The notes under the pieces are model-generated. The model saw only the letters and a program-made list of their open reading frames with translations, was not told the DNA's origin and did no database searches. From NCBI GenBank assembly GCA_002748285.1, contig PDSA01000028.1:1-64000 (forward strand): a DNA stretch of 64,000 nt, read 5' to 3'. The position numbers were made by a program, and so were the translations under genes. Each line of letters begins with the position of its first letter. Position 1 is the stretch's first letter. Positions 35,916 to 44,472 of this stretch are shown piece after piece. Source of the stretch: Rhodobacterales bacterium. Its GTDB lineage: Bacteria; Pseudomonadota; Alphaproteobacteria; Rhodobacterales; Rhodobacteraceae.

Positions 35916-36390
35916 TGGCGTGGCGGAATTCCGGCGCTTCATGTATACAACTGTGCCTGCCGCTGTGCGGACCGCTGCGCGTGATGCGCTGGAAGAAGGT
36001 GCGGATGAGTTGGTGTCGATGGTGAAGGCTCTTGCCCCGGTCGGGGATGGAGCTTTGCGGGCCAGCATTGGCTGGACATGGGGTGAGCCGCCAAAAGGGT
36101 CGATAGCGCTGGATGATATCGCGCCTGCTGAAGACCCATCTATGCGGATTGTTGTATATGCAGGCAGTGAAGAGGCCTTTTACGCGAGGTGGGTCGAGTT
36201 TGGGACGCAGCCTCATTCGGTCGCCAAGGGTGCTGATATTTCGGTGAAAGGAAAGCGCCGCTTTCAGGGCGGCGCTCAGCATCCCGGCGCGGCAGCGCAT
36301 CCCTTTTTCTGGCCCGCATATGACGTACTGAAGTCAAAAATAAGGGGGCGGATAACCCGTGCCATCAACAAGGCAATAAGGTCGCTCTGA
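35908..36390 (+). CDS. Tail completion protein (HK97 gp10 family)
   Basis: A 160-residue protein with the family markers LVSMVKALAPVGDGALRASIGW, YARWVEFGTQPHSV and HPGAAAHPFFWPAYD. Two start codons are possible (35896 and 35908); both overlap the gene before. It joins the tail tube to the head connector. Confidence 0.88.
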   Translation: MVDGVAEFRRFMYTTVPAAVRTAARDALEEGADELVSMVKALAPVGDGALRASIGWTWGEPPKGSIALDDIAPAEDPSMRIVVYAGSEEAFYARWVEFGTQPHSVAKGADISVKGKRRFQGGAQHPGAAAHPFFWPAYDVLKSKIRGRITRAINKAIRSL

Positions 36391-36391
36391 C

Positions 36392-36829
36392 ATGGCGGAA
36401 CCGGAAATCGAACTGCAGAAAGCGATCTATGATGCGCTGAAGGCGTCGGCTGAGGTCATGGCGCTTGTGCATGATGTCTACGACGACACCCGGCTGAGTG
36501 ACGCTCAGAAGGCTGCTGGTGCGCCCTTTGGGGTGGCGGATGGCTATGTGTCGTTCGGCCCTGAGCGCACAATATCGGAAGTCTTTGACTGCATCGCATT
36601 GGATGAAGTCACGGTCCAGTTGGACATCTGGTCACGCAAGGTTGGGCGGCTGCATTGCAAGCAGATTTGCCGGGCGGTGCGCGATGTTTTGAAGGATGTG
36701 GAACTGGATTTGCCCACGCATGGGCATCTGACCACTGATCTGATGCTGCAGCGCATTTTGCCGGATCCGGATGAAGCCATCACCCATGGCGTCATGCAGT
36801 TCACTGCTTACATTGAGGAAAGGGAATGA
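36392..36829 (+). CDS. Tail terminator (DUF3168)
   Basis: A 145-residue DUF3168 protein: PEIELQKAIYDALKASAEV at the start, PFGVADGYVSFGPE in the middle and HGVMQFTAYIEE at the end. Members form the ring ending the tail tube. It starts one base after the preceding stop codon. Confidence 0.9.
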   Translation: MAEPEIELQKAIYDALKASAEVMALVHDVYDDTRLSDAQKAAGAPFGVADGYVSFGPERTISEVFDCIALDEVTVQLDIWSRKVGRLHCKQICRAVRDVLKDVELDLPTHGHLTTDLMLQRILPDPDEAITHGVMQFTAYIEERE

Positions 36830-36830
36830 C

Positions 36831-37031
36831 ATGGCCAAAGCCGTCTTTCATCAGGACTTCAACTATTCAAGCCGCAAGCGGAATGTGGGCTGGGGGATCA
36901 AGGCATCGGACGAGCCGCAGGCCCTGCCCGAAGAAGTCATTGCGGCGGGCGTGGCGGCGGGTGTCGCCACACGGATTTCGCCGCGAAAGGCGAAAACGGC
37001 CAAGAAGGGCCAAGAAGCGGGCGCGAATTGA
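36831..37031 (+). CDS. Small phage tail-module protein, unknown function
   Basis: A 66-residue protein (MAKAVFHQDFNYSSRKRNVG at the start) with a basic C-terminus (RKAKTAKKGQEAGA). GAGGAAAGGG precedes its ATG, one base after the tail-terminator stop. Its position before the tail tube suggests an accessory factor. Confidence 0.7.
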   Translation: MAKAVFHQDFNYSSRKRNVGWGIKASDEPQALPEEVIAAGVAAGVATRISPRKAKTAKKGQEAGAN

Positions 37032-37062
37032 TCAGCTGAGCGACCCAAAACCTGCAACCATC

Positions 37063-37087
37063 GCCGCCCTTTGAGGCGGCTTTTTTT
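37063..37087 (+). terminator. Terminator-like hairpin just before the tail-tube gene
   Basis: GCCGCC-CTTTGA-GGCGGC followed by seven T, then ATGAGG and the tail-tube ribosome-binding site. It copies the arrangement upstream of the capsid gene. Confidence 0.8.
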
Positions 37088-37100
37088 ATGAGGTGATGAC

Positions 37101-37556
37101 ATGGCGAAAGCTGTCACTGAAAAATATGAAGAAATGGTCCTTGAAGTGGACTTCTCTGACACCCAGCCCGCGCCCGTCTATGCGCGGATCTGTGGGATGA
37201 AGGGTGTCACCATCAAGCGCACCGCGAACGTCGACACCACCGAAGTGCCCGACTGCGATGACGAAAGCCTGCCCAATGAGGTCGAACGCGATGTCCGGTC
37301 GCTGGAAGTGACCGTGTCGGCCACGGGTGTTTGGGCGCAGCAGTCGAGTGGCAAGCTGTTGGACTGGTTCTATTCCGGCACGTCCATCCCGGCCCGTCTG
37401 GGCAACCTGAAGGCTGCAGCCGGCGACACCGAATATGAAGCCGGTCGCATGCTGGTTTCGGACATTTCGAATGAACGGTCTGATGGCCGTGGTCGCGTGA
37501 CCGCATCCATTGAGCTTGAATTCGACGGCACCCCGACGCGGACGGCGAAAGCCTGA
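37101..37556 (+). CDS. Major tail protein (tail tube)
   Basis: A 151-residue beta-sandwich-type protein with VYARICGMKGVTIKRTANVDTTEVPD and SLEVTVSATGVWAQQSSGKLLDWF, then RVTASIELEFDGTPTRTA at the end, typical of small siphovirus tail-tube proteins. A good GAGGTGATGAC site precedes the ATG. Its stop shares a base with the next start (TGATG). Confidence 0.88.
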   Translation: MAKAVTEKYEEMVLEVDFSDTQPAPVYARICGMKGVTIKRTANVDTTEVPDCDDESLPNEVERDVRSLEVTVSATGVWAQQSSGKLLDWFYSGTSIPARLGNLKAAAGDTEYEAGRMLVSDISNERSDGRGRVTASIELEFDGTPTRTAKA

Positions 37557-37942
37557 TGCACAACAAGGTGACCATAAACTGGGTTCAGGGCGAACATGAC
37601 TTCGCCCTGAACATCGGTGAACTGCGGGCGTTGCAGAAAAACTGCGATGCCGGGCCTGAACTGATCCTGACGCGACTGAAGGTCGGGTCTTGGATGGTCG
37701 ATGACATCTTTGAAACCCTTCGCCTTGGCCTGATCGGCGCGGGCATGGATGCCAAAGCCGCTGGGCCGATGGTGCGCCGGGCGTTCGACCAACACCCTGC
37801 GTTCGCGCTGAAGCTGCCTGCCTATCAGGTTCTGGCGGCTGCGCTGATCGGTGAGGCTGATGACCCGGTGGGGGAGGAAGCGGGGGTGAAGCCGGAAGCG
37901 GACTCTGGCAGTTCTCCAGGCTCTACGGAGCCGGGGCAGTGA
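37556..37942 (+). CDS. Tail assembly chaperone (gene transfer agent gp10-like)
   Basis: A 128-residue protein with FALNIGELRALQKNCDAGPE and DDIFETLRLGLIGAGMDAKAA, matching the alphaproteobacterial tail chaperone family also found in gene transfer agents. It should bind the tape measure during tail assembly. The C-terminus (from about 100) is acidic and unstructured. Its stop shares a base with the following small gene. Confidence 0.85.
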   Translation: MHNKVTINWVQGEHDFALNIGELRALQKNCDAGPELILTRLKVGSWMVDDIFETLRLGLIGAGMDAKAAGPMVRRAFDQHPAFALKLPAYQVLAAALIGEADDPVGEEAGVKPEADSGSSPGSTEPGQ

Positions 37943-38100
37943 TGGGTTTCACCCCGTCAGACATCAACAAAATGAGCCTTTGGGAATTCATGGCATGCCG
38001 CGACGGATGGAATGCGGCGCATGGGTCGAAAAAGGATCGCGTCGACGCGGATAGCTTCAAGGATGAAGACCTGCGCGAACTGGGCATTGAGGGCTTTTAA
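37942..38100 (+). CDS. Second small tail assembly chaperone
   Basis: A 52-residue protein starting MGFTPSDINKMSLWEFMAC, a sequence like the short chaperone encoded after gp10 in gene transfer agents and lambda-type tails. It starts one base into the stop of the gene before (TGATG) and ends two bases before the tape measure. It lies in the -1 frame relative to the gene before. Confidence 0.8.
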   Translation: MGFTPSDINKMSLWEFMACRDGWNAAHGSKKDRVDADSFKDEDLRELGIEGF

Positions 38101-38102
38101 CC

Positions 38103-40526
38103 ATGAGTGACACGCCGGGCCTTTCCGTCCCGCTTCAGATACCGCTTTCAAAGTTCGAAAAGCAGCTGGCCAAGGCCGAAGCCGCAGCGGTGAAGCGCGC
38201 CCAGAGCATCGAACGCAAGTTCAATGAGGCGAACGGGCGTGGCGGTCAGGCGCTGACGAAATCGGCGGCTGCATCGGCGCAGGTATTCGAACGGGCCATC
38301 CAGAAGGAAACCCGTGCGTTTCAGCAGCTGAAAGCGTCGGTCGATCCGGCCTATGCGGCGCAGCGCCGCTATGAAGCCGCTGTGCGGCAGGTGGAAACTG
38401 CGGTGCGTATGGGGGCGGTCAGCCAGAAAGAGGCGAACGCGGTGCTGGCGCAAGCAAAGGCGGCGCATCTGGGAGCGGCGGCGGCCGCGACTACAGCAGC
38501 GGCGCGGGCGACAGGGTTCTTTAAGGTGTCTGGCGCGGGTCGTTTTGTGATTCAGAATACGTCGAACCAGATTGGCGATATGGCTGTTCAGCTTCAGATG
38601 GGCACTGACCCGATGCGCGTGATGGCACAACAGTTGCCGCAGGTCTTCGGTGGATTCGGGGCCCTTGGCGGGGTTCTTGGTGTGGTCGCGCCGTTGTTGG
38701 GTACCATTGCGGCTATCGGATTCCCGGTGGCTGCTGTGCTGTTGGCGTCTGGTAATAGCGCGGAGGACAGCGCTGAGAAGGTTAAGGACTTCGCGGAGGC
38801 GTTTGATCGCGCAGAGTCGGCAATTAATCGGGCCAGTTCCGCGATTGATAGGGTCGTTTCAGGAAGTCTTGATGACCTGCGCGAAGCCTATGGTGAAGTT
38901 AATGCTGAAATCAAAAACCTGATTGTTACGCTGGCGAAATTGAAACTGGAAGAAGCAATGCAAGATGCTGGCGCGCAGGTGGACCAATTCTTTGCGGATA
39001 ACACCATGGCAGATGATATGTTGGCGGCAGTGGAAGAGCGGCAGCAAATGGTCGCGCGGTTGCGTGAAAAACTGGCTCAACTGCAAGATCCGAACGTGGT
39101 GCATTTCGGTATGATGGGCGGTGTTCGGGATGTTTCGCGTGAAATTTCTGGCATTCTAATGGAGATAGAGCGTCTGGAATCGCTCGATCCGATTGGCGAA
39201 CAGTTCGAGATTGACCCATCGGTGATCAGCGGTATTCGGGCGGCGCGGGACGCGATGGAAGAGGCGATGACAGCGGGTGATCCGGCGCTCATGCTTGATG
39301 CGATTGTTGATTATCGTCGCGTTTTGGAAGCAATTCCCAATGGGCCATTGGCCGATATGGGCGATGAGTTGGCCTATGCCGAAGACCTGTTGCGGCGCGC
39401 GTTGGCTCAATCGAAGCGATTGGAAGGCTCGTCAGGGCGCATCAATTTTAACGAGGCTGCATCAAGCGCATCACGGATGGCTGATGAGATCGCCCGCGCT
39501 GCCGATGCGCTGTATGAAATGCGAGACCAAGGTTTGACTGATCTCGAAACGGCGCAAATTCGTTACCAATACCGGGATGACCCGGTCGGTCGCGCCGGGG
39601 CGCTTGCGGGTGCAGAGTTCGACCGGCGCGTTGATCCGCTTGCGCAGACGCTTGGGCCTACAGCGGGCACCCAGCTTGCAGCGGAACGCGAAGCGTATGT
39701 GGCCAATGCCCGTGAAATTGCCAGACTTCAGGAGGCGAGTCGCCCGCCACGCCGGTCTAGCGGCGGGCGCAGCGGTGGTGGGTCGCGCGAAGAATTCGAC
39801 CTGTTTGCCAATTCTGAACGCGAAACCACCGCGCTTGAACGGCAAATTGAAATGGTCGGAAAGTCGCGGCGGGAAATCGTCGCCCTGACAGCCAAGTATG
39901 AACTGCTGGATGAAGCCCGTGAACGCGGGATCGATCTGAACCAGCGGTCGACAGAAACAGGCCGGACGTTGCGCGAAGAAATCGATGCGCAGGCCGAATC
40001 CATCGCCAATCTGACGATTGAGGCGGAGCAATACGCCGCCCAGGCTGATTTCTTGGCTGATCTGAATCAGGATATGAAAGACGGCATGGTCGATGCCATT
40101 ATCGAGGGAAAGAACTTCAGTGGAGTGCTGGAAAACGTCGCCAAGCAGCTGGCCAAGGCAGCATTGCAGGCGGCGCTGTTCGGTGGTGGGCCGTTGGCCG
40201 GACTGTTCGGCGGTGGCGGTCTGCTGGGTGGCCTTTTTGGTGGTGGTCTCGGGTTCTTTGCTCGCGGCACCGATTACGCGCCGGGTGGCGCAGCTATTGT
40301 CGGGGAGCAGGGTCCGGAACTGGTGCATCTGCCGCGCGGGTCCAGAGTCATCCCGAACCACAAACTTGGTCAGGGCGGCGGTCGATCACAAGTTGATGTC
40401 TTTATTCACCCAACCGGCGAATTTGACGCGCGCGTTCAGCAGATCAGTGGCGATGTGGCTGTGAATGTGTCTGGCCAGATGATCGCCGGCAATAATGAGG
40501 CTGTAAAGCAGGCGCGGCGTAGGTGA
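38103..40526 (+). CDS. Tail tape measure protein
   Basis: An 807-residue protein that sets tail length. It has a helical N-terminus (KFEKQLAKAEAAAVKRAQSI), the FVIQNTSNQIGDMAVQLQMGTDPMRV segment typical of tape measures, a hydrophobic stretch near residues 180-220 (GGVLGVVAPLLGTIAAIGFPVAAVLLA), long coiled coils, and a Gly-rich C-terminus with the VGEQGPELVHLPRGSRV motif. At about 1.5 angstroms per residue, the tail would be near 120 nm (rule of thumb). Confidence 0.93.
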   Translation: MSDTPGLSVPLQIPLSKFEKQLAKAEAAAVKRAQSIERKFNEANGRGGQALTKSAAASAQVFERAIQKETRAFQQLKASVDPAYAAQRRYEAAVRQVETAVRMGAVSQKEANAVLAQAKAAHLGAAAAATTAAARATGFFKVSGAGRFVIQNTSNQIGDMAVQLQMGTDPMRVMAQQLPQVFGGFGALGGVLGVVAPLLGTIAAIGFPVAAVLLASGNSAEDSAEKVKDFAEAFDRAESAINRASSAIDRVVSGSLDDLREAYGEVNAEIKNLIVTLAKLKLEEAMQDAGAQVDQFFADNTMADDMLAAVEERQQMVARLREKLAQLQDPNVVHFGMMGGVRDVSREISGILMEIERLESLDPIGEQFEIDPSVISGIRAARDAMEEAMTAGDPALMLDAIVDYRRVLEAIPNGPLADMGDELAYAEDLLRRALAQSKRLEGSSGRINFNEAASSASRMADEIARAADALYEMRDQGLTDLETAQIRYQYRDDPVGRAGALAGAEFDRRVDPLAQTLGPTAGTQLAAEREAYVANAREIARLQEASRPPRRSSGGRSGGGSREEFDLFANSERETTALERQIEMVGKSRREIVALTAKYELLDEARERGIDLNQRSTETGRTLREEIDAQAESIANLTIEAEQYAAQADFLADLNQDMKDGMVDAIIEGKNFSGVLENVAKQLAKAALQAALFGGGPLAGLFGGGGLLGGLFGGGLGFFARGTDYAPGGAAIVGEQGPELVHLPRGSRVIPNHKLGQGGGRSQVDVFIHPTGEFDARVQQISGDVAVNVSGQMIAGNNEAVKQARRR

Positions 40527-41240
40527 ATGATGGCTGGTGTGATTGATATTGATCCGAAAATTATGCGTCTGGCACATGAAAATTTTTGGTTAGACCTTGA
40601 TGATGTCTCATTCGGCCCCGGATTGGATGGTCGTGAGCAGATTGTTTTTGCGGAAAATCGCCGCTGGATGGGGCAGTTGGATTTTCTTCGCATGGATTTT
40701 TCGGCGCATATGGAGGCTCGTGTTATTGGTGATCGGCTAAGGGGCCGTGCAAACCGACTTCGCATTTGTGTTTGCAACCGAGGGACTGCCAGATATTTGG
40801 GTGATACGCAAAAATTCTATGAGGCCGTCGACGTGCCATATCAAAACATTGCTCAGGGCGGTGTTTTTTATGATGATGGGGCATCGTTCGATGACGGCGC
40901 CGGTTTCGCGCTGCCTGATATTGGCGAGCCCACGATAATCTCAAACGCCGCTGCGGGCATTTCGGTTGTTCAGATGGATGGCTATTTGGGGCGAAACATC
41001 GCTGTTGGCGCGTTTTTTTCGATCAATGATTTTCTATATCGGGTCGAAAGCAACACTGATGGCGCAGTGATCTTCAACCCGCCGTTGCGGCATGGTGTGG
41101 CCGCTGGAACGCGGGTGGATGTGACCCGCCCAAAAGTGCAGGTGCGCTTGCGGGATAAAGCTGATTGGCGGCCTTTTTGCGAATACTTCCGAAATGGTCG
41201 ACCGATGACGGTCAGTGTGGTTGAGGCGTTTGACCGATGA
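40527..41240 (+). CDS. Distal tail protein, unknown subfamily
   Basis: A 237-residue beta-rich protein after the tape measure. Visible parts: FAENRRWMGQLDFLRMDFSAHMEA, an Arg-rich strand, and GAFFSINDFLYRVESNTDGAVIF, followed by DVTRPKVQVRLRDKADW. Position and composition suit a tail-tip adaptor. ATG at 40527 or 40530. It overlaps the next gene by 4 bases. Confidence 0.75.
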   Translation: MMAGVIDIDPKIMRLAHENFWLDLDDVSFGPGLDGREQIVFAENRRWMGQLDFLRMDFSAHMEARVIGDRLRGRANRLRICVCNRGTARYLGDTQKFYEAVDVPYQNIAQGGVFYDDGASFDDGAGFALPDIGEPTIISNAAAGISVVQMDGYLGRNIAVGAFFSINDFLYRVESNTDGAVIFNPPLRHGVAAGTRVDVTRPKVQVRLRDKADWRPFCEYFRNGRPMTVSVVEAFDR

Positions 41241-41857
41241 CTGAATTTTTGCGGGCGCAGCCGGAGGAATATCGCAATCAGGTGATGGCGCTGCTTGCCT
41301 CTGATGCGGTCCAGATGGCCGTCCTTCTGCATCTTGATTTTGCCACCGCGCCCATTCGATTGAGCAATCGAAACATTCCTTTCACTGATTTGAAGTGGGG
41401 TCACACATGGGGTGGTGGTGGTGGTTTGTTGGTCGGATTGCCGGAGGTGAATGGTGGTGATGATCAGCTGGCTCCATTTCACGAATACCGTTTGGGATTG
41501 CCGGATGAATGGATTGAGGTTGAAAATTGGGCGGCTGATCTTGTCGAAATGGTGGGCGATGTTGCGGAGTACCGTGGCCGCGATGCAGGGCTATATGGTC
41601 AACTTTTCGACCCCAACAGCAATCAGCCTATAGGCCATCCGTTTGCATTCGACATTGGCATTATGGACCGTATGACCGTTGCTTTTCCGCGGGGCGGTGC
41701 AATCGTCAGCCTGACCACCGAAAGTTTCATGGCCCGAAAGGGTGTTCCGGTTTACGGCATGCAGACTTACTTCGATCAGAAGCGGCGCCATCCAACCGAT
41801 GAGGGGCTGCAATTTGTCACCGAAGCGGGCAAACTAATTTCTTGGACCGATTGGTGA
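41237..41857 (+). CDS. Tail tip protein, unknown subfamily
   Basis: A 206-residue protein with LLHLDFATAPIRLSNRNIPF and LPDEWIEVENWAADLVEMVGDVAEYRG, a layout like DUF2163-type tail components. It ends QFVTEAGKLISWTDW. It should belong to the baseplate-like tail tip together with the preceding gene and the peptidase. Confidence 0.72.
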   Translation: MTEFLRAQPEEYRNQVMALLASDAVQMAVLLHLDFATAPIRLSNRNIPFTDLKWGHTWGGGGGLLVGLPEVNGGDDQLAPFHEYRLGLPDEWIEVENWAADLVEMVGDVAEYRGRDAGLYGQLFDPNSNQPIGHPFAFDIGIMDRMTVAFPRGGAIVSLTTESFMARKGVPVYGMQTYFDQKRRHPTDEGLQFVTEAGKLISWTDW

Positions 41858-41861
41858 GGCG

Positions 41862-42041
41862 ATGAACATGAGGGAAAAGCTTCGGGAAATACGCCATAAT
41901 CTGCGAGGGATTCTTATGCAGTGGCTGCTATTGCAAGCCCTGCGTGTAGCGCCGCCGGGTGGCGCAAGGGGTGATTTGGCAGCGACGTTGAAAGGTTTCT
42001 TTGAGCGTGAATGTCGACGGTTGAGAGAGACCCGAAAATAA
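41862..42041 (+). CDS. Small basic tail-module protein, unknown function
   Basis: A 59-residue frame, MNMREKLREIRHNLRGILMQ at the start, with a short hydrophobic helix (WLLLQALRVA) between two basic helices. It fills the space between two tail genes with only 4 and 1 bases at the borders, which supports it as real. Role unknown. Confidence 0.55.
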   Translation: MNMREKLREIRHNLRGILMQWLLLQALRVAPPGGARGDLAATLKGFFERECRRLRETRK

Positions 42042-42042
42042 C

Positions 42043-42423
42043 ATGCTTGCTGATTTTATCGAAAAAACCCGCTCAGAACCGTTTGAGTGGGGCAAGAACG
42101 ATTGCGCCTTGTGGTGTGCTTCCGCTGTGGAATATGAAACTGGTTTTGATCCAGCCAAAAATTTGCGCGGCACTTACAGCAGCCAGTTTGAGTGCCGCCA
42201 GATCATCATGGCGGCGGGTGGCCTTGTGTCGCTCATTTCACCGCGTATGGCGTGGCACGGCGTGTGTGATCTGGATGGTGACGGGGTTGCAATCCTGACG
42301 CTGAATAAGCGGCAGCTGTGTGGCCTGATCTTGGATGGGCGGGCCGTGGTCAAAATGGAGCGCGGCCTGCGGGTGGCGGATGAATTCACTGTTATTCGGG
42401 GTTGGTCATGGCGCAAGCTTTAG
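42043..42423 (+). CDS. NlpC/P60-like tail protein (DUF6950 type)
   Basis: A 126-residue protein with FEWGKNDCALWCASAV, the Cys-containing start of the NlpC/P60-like fold, as found in tail-tip hydrolases and in gene transfer agent gp14. It may open the peptidoglycan during DNA entry. The His and third catalytic residue are not obvious, so it may be structural. It overlaps the next gene by 16 bases. Confidence 0.75.
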   Translation: MLADFIEKTRSEPFEWGKNDCALWCASAVEYETGFDPAKNLRGTYSSQFECRQIIMAAGGLVSLISPRMAWHGVCDLDGDGVAILTLNKRQLCGLILDGRAVVKMERGLRVADEFTVIRGWSWRKL

Positions 42424-44447
42424 CATTTGTGTTGCCCAGTGTGTTTGCGACTGGCGGCACCGTCGCGCTGTTTTCGGGAGTTGGCACGCTGACAATTGCT
42501 GGCCTCGCTGTGAACATTGGCGGTGCATTGGTGTTATCAGCGCTAACCCGCCCTGACGTGCCAGAGGCGGCTGCCCCGGAAAATATTCAGTTGAATAGTA
42601 AGAGTGCGGCCGGGCCGCGCATTCGGCATTATGGAGTGGTGAAGGTTGGTGGTAATGTCGTTTTCCATCGAGCCCGTGAAGGAAAATCCTATCGTGTAAT
42701 TGTTCATGGTCACGGCGAGGTTTCGAAGATCCTTGGTCGCTATTTAAATAATGAGGCGGTAATCATTGATGGTAGCGGCTTTGTGGCCGATGATCAGTAC
42801 CAACATGGTGGCAGATCGCGTGTGCAGCTGTTTGGGCGCATGGGTGTTGTTCCTGAGAGCCACTACGCGCAAATCACGGCTGTTTGGGATGAGTGGTCGC
42901 CCATGCACCGGCTTGATGGTTTGTGGACCAGTCTGATTATTTGCGAAAGTGTTCCGCCGGAAAAATACCGGGGGATGTATCCTAAAAATGAGCCAGATTT
43001 GGCGATTTTGGCAGAAACAACGAAATGCCTTGACCCGCGCACCGGCCAGACCGTGTTTACCGAGAATATGGCGCTGGCCATTCGGGATTATGTTGCTTCG
43101 GAAGATGGTTTCAATCGGCCCCATGCCTTTGATCACCAAGACATTGCTGAACAGGCTGACATCTGTGATCGCGAGGTGGCTCTATCAAGCGGCGGCACTG
43201 AGCCGCTTTATAGAATAAGCGGCTCGTATTTGTTGAACGAAAAACCTCAGAGCGTTCTGGGGCGGATGCTGGAGGCTTGCGCGGGTCGCATTCGGCTAAA
43301 GCCGACAGGGAAAGTTGGGCTGAAAGTTGGCGCTTGGGTTGAGCCGAAATTTACGCTGGCTTATGGCGACATTCTTGAGGTGCAGGAAGTGAACAGCGGT
43401 CCCGATCTGCTGGACCGATACAATGAACTTCCGGCGCGGTTTACTAGCCATGCGTTGGGGCATATTGAAGTGGATGCTGAGCCGTGGCGCGATGAGCGGC
43501 GCGTGTTCGAAGATGGTGATGTTTTGACAGGCCCAGACAAAAGCCTGTTGATGTGTCCATCGCACCGTCAGGCGCGGCAGGTCATGAAGATACACATGGC
43601 GCGCGAAAATACGCGGCAGGAGGTCACGCTGCTGTGCAAGCCCAAGGCGTTGCCCGCGATTTACGAAGACACGATTGCGCTGAATGTGCCGCAACTCGCA
43701 CTCTGCGGCCATTATGAAGTTGTTCGTCATGCGCTCAGCTTTGAAAAGGGTCTGTTAAAAGCTGTGGGTCTAACGCTTCGTAAGATTGACGCCGCTGCCT
43801 TCACTTTGGCGCTGGCCGAACAGGGGGCAGTGCAGCAAATTCCAGAACCGGATGCGCCTGCTGGGGTGGCTCTACCGCAGAATGTCACGGCGGCGCCCGC
43901 GGGGGTTCAAAGTGCAGCAAACACTTTTGTTGCAGGCATTGCCGTGGGCTGGCAGGCGCCGCCCAGTGATGCGTTATCGCCGCTTCTGAAAATCACCAAA
44001 ACCGGCGAAGAAAACTGGCAAGATGTTTCTGTAGGGTCGAGCGCTGTTTCGGTTACAATTCCGGGCCTGATTGACGGTCAGGGTTATGATGTGTCGTTGG
44101 CGTTTGTAACGCCGGGTGGTGTGGTCGGTGATGCGGTGATCGTCACAGATGTGGTTGCGGCGGCGGTTACTGATCCGCCAGCCGCACCGAGCAATTTGGC
44201 AGTGTCTGACGTAGGCGGCGGGGCAGCTTTGGTCGAAATGACAGCGGCGGTCAGCCCCGGCCTGTGGAAGACTGAAATCTATCGCGACGCGATATTGATC
44301 GGTGTGATCTACGCTGATCCGGGCTCAGAGATTGCGTTTACCGACAACAGCGGCGCAGGCACGTTCGATTGGACCGCCCGCTCGGTGAATGTGTCAAACA
44401 TAAGTTCAACCAGCGATGCCGGGCCGATAACTGCCACGATCGCGTGA
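42408..44447 (+). CDS. Tail tip / host-specificity protein (J-like)
   Basis: A 679-residue protein beginning with a hydrophobic stretch (MAQALAFVLPSVFATGGTVALF). The central part (residues about 60-450) resembles the tail-tip J family (KILGRYLNNEAVIIDGSG, ITAVWDEWSPMHRLDGLWTS, LGRMLEACAGRIRL). The C-terminus holds two fibronectin type III-like beta domains (about 475-580 and 585-679). It likely forms the tail tip that touches the host surface. Confidence 0.85.
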   Translation: MAQALAFVLPSVFATGGTVALFSGVGTLTIAGLAVNIGGALVLSALTRPDVPEAAAPENIQLNSKSAAGPRIRHYGVVKVGGNVVFHRAREGKSYRVIVHGHGEVSKILGRYLNNEAVIIDGSGFVADDQYQHGGRSRVQLFGRMGVVPESHYAQITAVWDEWSPMHRLDGLWTSLIICESVPPEKYRGMYPKNEPDLAILAETTKCLDPRTGQTVFTENMALAIRDYVASEDGFNRPHAFDHQDIAEQADICDREVALSSGGTEPLYRISGSYLLNEKPQSVLGRMLEACAGRIRLKPTGKVGLKVGAWVEPKFTLAYGDILEVQEVNSGPDLLDRYNELPARFTSHALGHIEVDAEPWRDERRVFEDGDVLTGPDKSLLMCPSHRQARQVMKIHMARENTRQEVTLLCKPKALPAIYEDTIALNVPQLALCGHYEVVRHALSFEKGLLKAVGLTLRKIDAAAFTLALAEQGAVQQIPEPDAPAGVALPQNVTAAPAGVQSAANTFVAGIAVGWQAPPSDALSPLLKITKTGEENWQDVSVGSSAVSVTIPGLIDGQGYDVSLAFVTPGGVVGDAVIVTDVVAAAVTDPPAAPSNLAVSDVGGGAALVEMTAAVSPGLWKTEIYRDAILIGVIYADPGSEIAFTDNSGAGTFDWTARSVNVSNISSTSDAGPITATIA

Positions 44448-44472
44448 TCATCAAAAAACGAGAGGTGAGATA

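Noticed and set aside
37101..44447. Possible gene transfer agent instead of a prophage.
   Set aside because: Some tail genes resemble those of gene transfer agents, but attachment repeats, integrase, repressor, replication genes and holin-spanin genes indicate a true phage.
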